Origin: Apostichopus leukothele
Taxonomy: Eukaryota > Echinodermata > Holothuroidea > Aspidochirotida > Stichopodidae
NCBI GenBank assembly: GCA_010014835.2
Contig: JAAAKB020000011.1
Span: forward strand, 194,818-216,479
Length of the DNA stretch: 21,662 nt
Direction: 5' to 3'
A model generated the notes under the pieces. That model was not told the DNA's origin, did not search any database, and was given only the letters and a program-made list of their open reading frames with translations. The position numbers were made by a program, and so were the translations under genes. Below are positions 1 through 9,400 of this stretch, in pieces (within the stretch, counting starts at the first letter, position 1; the number at the start of each line of letters is the position of its first letter).

Positions 1-2547
1 GTATGTCGTTATGGCATAGTGGAGTCAGTGAGGTTGAGAAAAATCATAGAAAAGGACGCAAAATGCTGCTTTAAGAATCATAATTTGGACAAAGTTTGTA
101 GTGCAGATAGACGACTTCTCCTATGACCTGGTAGGTTCAAAGGTGAGCAGGTGTCAAACCGGGCAAAATATTGTAAGCCTTTTATTTTCAACAATCTCAG
201 CTTTCAAACAATTGGAATTCATGTTGGATTACTATCATGATATTGAACAACTTATTGTTATAAAAAGTTTTGTACCCAATCATGTTGCAGGCCTACCAAA
301 TCAATGGCTAAAAGCTGCGTTAAAGTGTATGACCTTGTGCTAGAGCAGGATTATCTGCCAACATAGATGGTCAACATTTACTCACCATTTTTATCATTGA
401 AAGGTTATATTCTATGACTGCAATAGAGACAGGCAATAGTTTAGTTTCAAACATGTTCAGTGCTTGGCATCCTCAACAATAGGTCAATGTAGGTTATCAA
501 TTTGGCATGCTCTGCATAAAACTGATAGTAGGGCAAAATGTCAAAACGGACTCTTAAAGAATGACTTTATAGGAATAGCATGGGCCACCCCCCCCCCACC
601 CACACCCCTCTTGCCAATTATTAGTAACAATGCTTTCAAAATTTCGATAATTCTGAGGTCAACTCGGTCATTCCTGGTTCAATGGTCATCAGTATTAGCC
701 CCAAACAACCAATTAAAATTTTAAATATTCATTTATTCATTCATTTTATACATGTCTTTCTATACATGCCCTTTTATACATTTAAAAACTACATTTATAC
801 ATTTAAACATTTATACATTAAAAACCACATCAAGACTTGATATATAGACACACTATATAGACCTAACTTGCTCATTAACCAGTAACCATCACTTAAAAAT
901 CACAGCTTGAACTTTCACCACTGACTTCTATGTTGCAATTGCCTTGGGAGATGTTTACTATGTGTTAACTATACGTTATCACAGACTTGTGTGTTACTTT
1001 AGCTCTTAAGGTACTATTGCCAAGATAAATACAAAAAAATGATAAAACCATCTAGTTTCATCAAAAAGCATTTGGAAATTACAGATCACAGCAGAAGTTG
1101 AAAGCTCAACTCAATTTTTACACATACGTAGATGAAGACGAATAAATTAAAGAATCCACTTCCAAAATGAGGGAGCTATTGCAATTTTCTAAAAGTGTGA
1201 CAATTTTTAACCAAAGTTTGGAAAATGATGTTTTGAAGTCATTTGCCTTATAACCGCATTTATTTAGAATCAACGGTTACATGAGGTTACTGAAAAGTAC
1301 ACACTGGCAGTGGTTACCAGATAAATAGTTGGCAATGATACCTTTAAAGTTTTAAAAATAACAAGAGACAAAGGTTATTAACAATTTGAAAATGAAAATA
1401 ACTGAAAATGACAATGACCTTGAGAGACAATATGAAAGGAACAATGGGCAGATGAACTTGATTTGGCCTGCTTTGTTGTGAGAGTCATGTGCCAGCAAAA
1501 AAAAACAAGAAAAACCCTTAAGAAATGGCTTTTTACATTTGGCAAAAGTTGTTGCCATGGGAATTGCTCTTTCAAAGAACAATACTTGAGGGTGCATTGG
1601 ACAAATGAGGTTACATATTTGTGGTTTCTTCATCCACAACCAGGGACCCCCACTTCTTAGGAATAACTTAATAAATCAAACAGGCATTGAGTTTATACAA
1701 AGGTTATTGTTATCTTTAAATTTATGATACAGATAGAAAGAAATATCCATGAGCAGGAATAAATAATAAAGAAAAAACCCAACATTATTGACGAATCCTA
1801 CTTGATATGTCCAATATATGTTGTGTGTAATTTACGTATACATTTTAGATGGGGGGTAAAGGGATACCTATAAATAATGAATCTGTGCCCCTACTGTGCC
1901 CCTTCCCAAGAGATGATAATGAAGAGATATCCAGAAAGCATACCAGATGATCCATGGGTGTATTGAATTGATGAAAGGTTCACGCAATGTTTGAAGAAAC
2001 TCAATATATGTAGAATTAATCAACTCAATCAAATCTGCCAAAATTATATATTATTGTTCAAAGCGATACAAAATATGCTTGCAGGTAACATTAGACTTAA
2101 CAATTTTATCTTTAAGCTTCCTTCCCTGTCAGGAAGTGAGTTCTCATATTCATCGAAAAGTGTGTCATCCAGAATATAGTCCAAAGGTTCAAAACCTTTA
2201 CATTTGAAACTAAGAACTTACAACAGGAAGGTTTGAGAAAACTAGATGATATTTTTATCACTTCTGTGGTTAATATGGCAGGGAGGAAAGTATTGGTGGC
2301 ATAAATGTAGGTTAAGGTGAAATTAATACCTTTGAATTTTTTTTTTTTTTATAATTGGAAAACAAATATTTACAAGTCTTGGACGAAGGTCAAAATCTTT
2401 TCTATTTGTCCCTACTCCCATTTAATTCTGTATGAGTATACCCACCCAAGCAAGGCAGTAAACCATTTGGAAGGGTACTAGGAGGTGACAACTGACAATA
2501 ATTTTGCCATATTTTCATATCTTCTCGTCTATTTGTTTGTTTTTCAG
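1..2547. other. AT-rich non-coding 5' flank or 5' UTR intron of the P450
   Basis: I see no supported exon. Short ORFs here mostly lack an ATG or family resemblance. Noted content: a splice-donor-like AG/GTGAGC at 141-148, a run of 10 C at 588-597, imperfect copies of a TATACAT unit at 744-820, a short perfect hairpin (AAAGGTT, loop CAA, AACCTTT) at 2183-2199, a T-run at about 2338-2350, and an AAGGTCA nuclear-receptor half-site near 2386. The promoter of the P450 may lie here or further upstream. Confidence 0.6.
744..820. repeat. Degenerate short tandem repeat, unit about TTTATACAT
   Basis: Five spaced copies of TATACAT, mostly preceded by T-runs, occur within 77 bp with variable spacers. 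It is simple AT-rich sequence with no sign of coding. Confidence 0.6.
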
Positions 2548-2580
2548 AGTAACTTAACAGAGATCGACCAAACGACTAAG
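2548..2580 (+). other. Probable 5' UTR segment behind a splice acceptor
   Basis: A long T-rich tract ends in TTTTTCAG at 2540-2547, a good splice acceptor, 33 nt before the ATG. This suggests a non-coding first exon upstream and a 5' UTR intron, as known in CYP1 genes. The 33 nt are in frame with the CDS and have no stop, so an extra coding exon upstream cannot be excluded, but the normal N-terminal anchor makes it unlikely. I could not identify the matching first exon with confidence; AG/GTGAGC at 141-148 is one candidate donor. Confidence 0.5.
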
Positions 2581-3466
2581 ATGCTAATTACGGCATCGCT
2601 TTGTGGAACTGCCCTGGCGTTCTACTATCTGAAAGAGCAGTATGATTACAGAATTCAGAGGGTACCACCGGGGCCGACCTCCATACCCTTCATAGGCAAC
2701 GTCCTCAGCATCGACTACAAGTCGCCCCATCTCACCATGATTGAACTAGCCAAGAGATACGGCGACATTTTCAGTCTCAAAGTGGGTTCTCAGAGGGTGG
2801 TGATTTTGAACAATGCACATCTGATAAGGGAAGCTTACAGAGGCATGCACATATCGCATCGACCAGATTTCTTCAGTATGCAGTACTTGGTAGGAGAGAA
2901 GGGCTTTCTAACGTGTAAAGACGAACACAAATGGCAGCTTCATACGGCAATATGTAAACAGGCCATTAGGGTCATGAACAGTTCAAACCTCTGGGAAAAG
3001 ATTCACAAGGAAGCCATGGAGTTAGTCTCTGTCATCGACGAGAGGGGCGGTAAACCGTTCGACCCACAATTCGACTTGTACATTGCCTCTTTAAACATTA
3101 TCTGTAACCTTGTCTTCGGCGAGCGTTACCACAACAAAGATCCAGAACTGAGCGAAATATTGGATTATTCCGAGGAAATAATCAAAGTGATATCGCCCGT
3201 ACACCCGGTCAATGCTTTCCCTTGGCTGAGACATTTCCCAAACAAATGGTTCAACGCACTTTTCAGAGCAAAAGGGAAGAGGGACAGAATTCTAACCAAG
3301 AAATACATTGAACATGTTGCAAATTTCAAAGAGGATAACGTGACCGACATGCTCTATGCTCTTCTGGCATCAACGAAAGAGGCAGTTGATTCCAACAACT
3401 CAGACGCTCTCGATGTTCTGACACCAGAACATGTTATTACGAACATGTGGCTCATCTTCTTTGCAG
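2581..3466 (+). CDS. P450 coding exon 1 (residues 1-295 plus first base of codon 296)
   Basis: This 886-nt exon encodes the anchor, the PPGP hinge, helices A to H and the start of the I helix, ending in LIFFA. The ATG at 2581 is chosen because A lies at -3 and because it places PPGP at residue 29, as is usual for microsomal P450s. The same frame stays open to GTG 2485 with a TAG at 2479, but there is no upstream ATG and a splice acceptor lies at 2546-2547. The donor is G/GTACGA, which departs from consensus at +4 to +6. Read-through would add 17 residues and stop at 3517-3519, giving a 312-residue protein without heme loop or ExxR. The exon is visibly richer in GC than its flanks. Confidence 0.93.
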
Positions 3467-6400
3467 GTACGACACTACTCCTCTGTTATGATCACTTTTC
3501 AAACTGTACATTTACTTAGATAATCCAAGCCAAAGCCGCGAATAAATTAGGTCCTTTTCAAGACAAGTGATCATTTGTGAAACCAGGTTCACATCTGTCT
3601 AATCCTGGTCAGGTCTCCAATATTACTTGAAGATTATGAGAGAAAAAATATTACCCATGCTATATGCATTATAACAATGCCAATAATGTAGATAGCATGT
3701 CTAATTGAAGGCATATAAAATATATTATGCAGTGTTAACTTGTAGCATTTGGATAAATGTACTAAAGCAAAAAGCAATTCTTTTTATACACAAGTGCTAC
3801 ACATTTTAGAGATCAAACGTCACAAAAGACTTACTTTTATTCTCCTTCTACAAAGTTTGAACATTTGGACAGTATCTATATGTTTTCAGACACTTTTGAA
3901 GAACAAAACTTCCATTTCTGGTTTTCTAATTGGCTTGCAACTTAGTGAATTGCTCTTGCTGTATAGTCAGTAGTCACAGTACATAATACTCTTCTGTTCT
4001 TGGCCAACTTACCAAAATAGAGGGAGACATCCCAATTTAAATTTTAGCCAATAAAAAAATAGACTTTTAGTAGAGGGTGCTATTCTACAATATTTGTTTC
4101 CTCTCATTTGGATATACCAGTTCTTTATTGACATTATGCAATATGGTGACACAAAATGGTGCAGTCAGCTGGTAATTAGTCCTAACAGGTTAATGGTAGT
4201 AAATCCTTGAACCATGAATGCTAAATAAGAAGAAGATTATTGTGAGTAGATATGAAAGTATTGCAGGCCAAATGTTGAATATTTAATTGTCTCTTGCAAT
4301 TTCACACACTTTCTTCTAAGTTAAAATTCAAACATTTGTTGTGACACTGATGTAGCTCATTGATAATTGTAAGATCATGATTTTTTATATAAGTTGGATT
4401 TTCAAATAAGGCTAGCTGCTTAAACAGCCAATATACAATGTCCAGCTTGAATATATATACACAACATTAACTTCTCTTCCATTGTACACTCCTGTGATTA
4501 GATGCATATGCATTGGAGACGGGTAAGAGAGGAATGATGTTAAATCAATCGTTTCAAACGCACCACAGACGGCCAAACCACTCACAAATATAACCATGTC
4601 CTAAAACTCTGGTTGTGGAAACAAGTCAACTGGATACGACTCAGTTTGGTCTATCTGTCAAAGTTTCTGTGTCAGAATAGTATCACAAAACAATATGCTC
4701 TACTGCCCTCTATTCACTTCATGCTAATTTTCAAATTCATTCTATTTACATCTTTTCACTGCAAGTTTCATTTCCTTTCTTGGATCCTATTAAATATTTC
4801 ACTGTTTTGTATGTATTTAATTTTTTTTTCTTCATTAATTCAAGGAACTGACACAATGGCAAACACATTACAGTGGAGTCTCCTTTACATGGCTGTTTTC
4901 CAAAAAAAGCAGAGCAAGTTACAGGATGAATTGGATAACACTCTGGGAAAAGATGGTCGTGTATCACTGGAAAACAAAAGGAAATTACCATATCTTCGTA
5001 AGTAACCCAACCGAGGATTTTGGTGCACTAACGAAAGAAAGAAATAACCCTTCCAAAACAATGTTTTTTTCTTTGTATAATGACAAACACTAAAGAAACA
5101 ACTGTGTTCTAATAATGATAATTATGACATTTAACTTAAGTCAATTTAAGAAGCAAAGTAATAATTTGGAATATCGCCCTCTGTATAAAACAGGTATCAA
5201 ACAGGTATGTTGCTGATCTTGGTAAACTTTCTTGAGATACTAAGGTTCACTACTAGGTCATTGACCAATTGAAAAGGGGGAGACGTTGTCTCTTTCCATT
5301 TCAATAGCTCAGGGGTCTCTTGATAAACTCTTGGGAATTTGATATCTTAGGAAAGTAAATTGAAGGAAAGTGCTCAAGTGGCTTTGTTATTCATTTAAAT
5401 TTCATTAGATAATACTAACCAACATCAGACTTGATATGTAATGGACAAATACCTGCTGTTTTCTGCACAATGTTAAGGCCATTGAAACTGGAAAGTACTT
5501 TAAAAGTTAATGACAGCGAAAAGTACTTTGAAGGTGAAAAGTACAAAAGCCAAAGTTTTCCATCACAAGAAGTTAACAGCAGGGAGTTGGCCAACACGGC
5601 TAATTACAATAATTTGTTTCCAATTTCTCCTTAAAAAACGCTACTGTACGTTAACACATAAGTAATGGCACAGTTCTCACCACGGAACGAATAAAAACAC
5701 CCTACAGCACTACAGCGGTACACAGCACTATCTTCGAGTCAATGACATGAAAAAATATCGAAAAACCTAGGAACCATTTCAGTTCATATTGCAATGTTCT
5801 ATGTGGCACATAGGTCATTCTTCAAATTTAGTACTCACTGTGCCGGATTTATAGGTCGGCCACTTCGACACAAAATTTCACGGAGCGACATCACACTGAT
5901 GTACTTTCATATTACCCATCATCCACGGTAATTTCTATCGCAGCGGGATAAATTATGTTTTGAACGTGCTAGGAAGAGGTCGATAGCAATGACAGACGAA
6001 TGATCTTCATTTAACAATCAAAACATTGTTAAAAAGATCGACCAAACATGACAAAATATACAGACAGCACGGAAGAGATTTGTAAAGTACTTCTTGTCTG
6101 TGGGCTTCAATGTGTAAACTCATATGGACACAAATGATGTTTGTTACTGTATCATTTAAACATAGGGGGATGAATTTGGCAATAAAGCGACAAACAGCAG
6201 TGGAGAGGAATGTTTTTCAACAGTCTGATTGGTTCTTAATCATACATAGTAGAGAATGGCTATTCTCAAAGGAATAGGATCCTGCTCCTTCTGTTTATGT
6301 ATAATACATCAAGTATGTGTAACTATAGTATGTGTAACTATAGTATATGTAACTATAGTAGATGTAACTATAGTAGATGTAGCTATAGTTTATTTAACTA

Positions 6401-9400
6401 TAGTACATGTAACTATAGATTATGTAAATATTGTAGATGTAGCTATAATATATGTAACTATAGTTCATATGACTATAGTTCATGTATATAACTATAGTTT
6501 ATATAACTATAGTATATGTAACTATGGTACATGTAACTATAGTTTATATATAACTCTAGTATATGTAACTATAGTTTATATGACTATAGTTCATGTCACT
6601 AGATAGTTATATATCTAAAGTATATGTAACTATACTTTATATGACTATAGTATATGTAACTACAGTTTATGTAACTATAGTTTATGTAATGTTCATGTAA
6701 CTACAATACAAAATGTGCTTACAATTTTACATAGTCACGAATATTATCCATTCCACATAAAGAGAATTTGGTACAAACCAAGTGTCTAGGCACTAGGCTT
6801 GTCCCCTCCTCCCCTTCTCCCTCCCCCCCCCCCCGACACTTGGAGTGTCTAGACAATGACAGATGTTTCAAGAGTACTTGTTGACACCTGGTCTTTAAAC
6901 ATTTATATAAGACCTGCCAAACAGCTCTTTTCCAAAAACTAACTTTCCCAAAAATTCAATAGCAGAGAGAAGATTAATAGTTAGATCTCATAAAACTTTT
7001 CAAATCATAAATACATATAAATATAGCAAGAAAATGAGCAAACTGAAATTACTGAACTACCCATTTTTTAAGAAGAAAACAAACATGGGTTGTTTGCAAT
7101 CTGAGAGAAGATATGATGGGTACATGTTGATCATACCAAAAGCCCCCTTATGCATATTCATGTCTTTGAACATTGCCATTTTTAGATGAGCTATAATAGC
7201 ATCATCCAACAACAAGCACAGACCAGAATGTCACTCAATATTTTGCATGTATGCTCAAACATTACACCACATCCTAGCGTGCTGTTCTTCCTGCGATGGG
7301 GAAGAACCGTGGTGGTTGTTTCCTTCGCGGTGGCCTCCATGCCAAGCTGGGAGCCCTCTGGCGTGTTCCTTGTCAGAGACGATAGGCATACTGCTGTGAG
7401 AGAGGCCCAAGGTTAAGTTTGGCATTTCTGGTTGTGACTATTCATTCAATCTTCCCAAGGTCTTCATTGGCTAGTTCTACCAGTTCCCTCTGGGCGGGTT
7501 TGATCTCTATTGACAAAACCCGTTCCTACTAAACCGACAACCTGACATTCCAGAAAAGGAAAGGGCTGTATAGCATTTAGCTTAAATTGCCTCCATTTTG
7601 CATTTCTCTGCTTACTTTCCTTTTTAATTTCCATGGCAACACTCACCACATCACAATATGTCTGCAGAACCTTAAACACATGCATTTCCAACTTTCCATA
7701 ATTTTAACTGGAAAGAGGAAATTTCAATTTTAACAAACGTGATGAAAACCAAAGAGAACCTCTTATAGACTTTCTTGTACCCAAATGAACACTGCGGTTT
7801 AAATTCAAGCAATGTCCATACCACGTTAAATAGCACAAAACCACATGATTTGACAGATTTCAAGGTTAAGTGTAACTGTCTTTTGCAGTAGATTTTACTT
7901 GCAATTATTGTTTTCTTACATAAATGGAAAGTGTTAAAAGAATGTTCAGAAAATTTTCAAAACAGCACATCCTCATTTCATGATTTGTGGAATAGATGGA
8001 TGCAGGAAAAATGTTAGAAATTCTTAAAGAGGAAGTGGGTATTAAAGGGTAATTCAATACATGCAGGTGTGTTAACTGAGACAGACATGTAATGAGTGCT
8101 GTAACAATTGTCAGATAGTGGCTAGGTGGCTAGATGGCTATTCAAAAGCGTAGATTTGTATCGCTATCAATGTGAGACTGGAAGTGACCGGTCACTAAAG
8201 GTGTACAGTGCTAAAAATGTTACCAGTCCACTATAAAGAAGTTAGAGAGGGAGTAACTTATGTTGTGCGAAGACAGCTGATTGAGGAAGCGAAGGAAATG
8301 TAAGGAATGTGAAAGAAGGGGAAGTTTGGGAGGGTTTAGGGATAAACATATCACTCTCAATACTGAGGTAAATTAAGGTTAGTTTAGTTTAGTTTGGTTT
8401 CTAGTAGAAAAAAGGATCAGGAGGGACACTCAAGTCCCCATCGAGGACCCTATAGGAGAGAAGAAAAAAAAATTGAAGACACAAACACTCAGACCCGATT
8501 ACAATGCTTAAAGGTTGCCATTAATTGTTACCACCCTATTGATGAAACACTGTGAAGGCCATCTTTGGCAGGTTTGGTAGATGAGATGAGAAAGTGCATA
8601 AGTTGAGGGGAGACAGGTAAGAGGGAAGTTAAGTGAACACCACACTACTATTGACACACACAAAGCTGTCATGAAAGATAAATGAGTGGATAGAGGAATA
8701 AGCAGACCAAAGTATGTTAATTACTTTTCTAAAGTTGCTTTCTGTAATTAGCATGTCCATTTTCTCCTGTTTTTCCCTTATATGTTGTGATGCTAGCTTT
8801 GTCAAGTTCAGTAAAAGATTGTTTTATTCTTCTTAATTTTTATTACATAACAGAGGCAGTCATCTGGGAGATTTTGAGGTACTGTTCCCTATCGGTTTTA
8901 GGTGTGCCCCATGCAGCTGCTATTGATACCCATGTGAGTGGCTACTTCATCCCTAAAGGTATGTACTTTTGAACAAGACTATAAGATGAAATCAAATGTT
9001 AAATTTAAATTGAAATGATATTGGATTGTCTAATGCAATACAAAATGGGGAAATTGCTGTACAAGTGCAAAGATGTATAAGCAGTTATTTACACATGTAC
9101 CATATCATTTCATATTGGATAAAACAAGTCAGAGTGTGCAAATCTGCTACACAAATTTGAAGACTAAACTATTTCCTAGTTGATATGACAGCGCCCTCTG
9201 TGTAAACCATGGAAACCCCCCTTGACTACAACTCAATATGCTAAATAAAACATACTTAGCAGATATCGAACAGGTCTTTTATCTAAAACCTGTGTGAATA
9301 ATTACTGCGGGAAAGGACATAACCAGACGCCTTTTAAAAATAAAAGAACATAAATTAGTAGTGTAAATAGTTGACCAGATAAAATACAATTAATTGTTAT

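Larger units (their letters stand above)
4998..8853 (+). other. P450 intron 2 (3856 bp), repeat-rich
   Basis: Phase-1 intron with donor GTAAGT and acceptor CAG, separating LPYL from QAV in the K helix. It contains a CpG-bearing stretch (about 5640-6130), the 15-bp minisatellite, a C-rich tract between inverted repeats, a GC-richer patch (about 7276-7412), a hairpin (CGGGTTT at 7495-7501 and AAACCCG at 7516-7522), and a minus-oriented retroelement-like tail. No P450 exon copy is visible inside. Confidence 0.85.

Noticed and set aside
1352-1639. Minus-strand 95-codon ORF
   Set aside because: It begins with TTG, has no domain, and lies in AT-rich sequence with overlapping frames open on the other strand.
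2485-2580. Extension of P450 exon 1 upstream to 2485
   Set aside because: It begins at GTG, not ATG, crosses a strong splice acceptor at 2546-2547, and would put an odd segment before a normal membrane anchor.
4746-4991. Minus-strand ORF opposite exon 2
   Set aside because: It is the antisense shadow of a confirmed P450 exon.
5301-5320. A-box-like TAGCTCAGGGG suggesting a tRNA-derived SINE
   Set aside because: No B box follows at the right distance and no tail is seen.
6035-6047. 13-bp match between intron 2 and the 5' UTR segment at 2561-2573 (AGATCGACCAAAC)
   Set aside because: Several 13-mer matches are expected by chance in a window of this size, and the flanks do not match.
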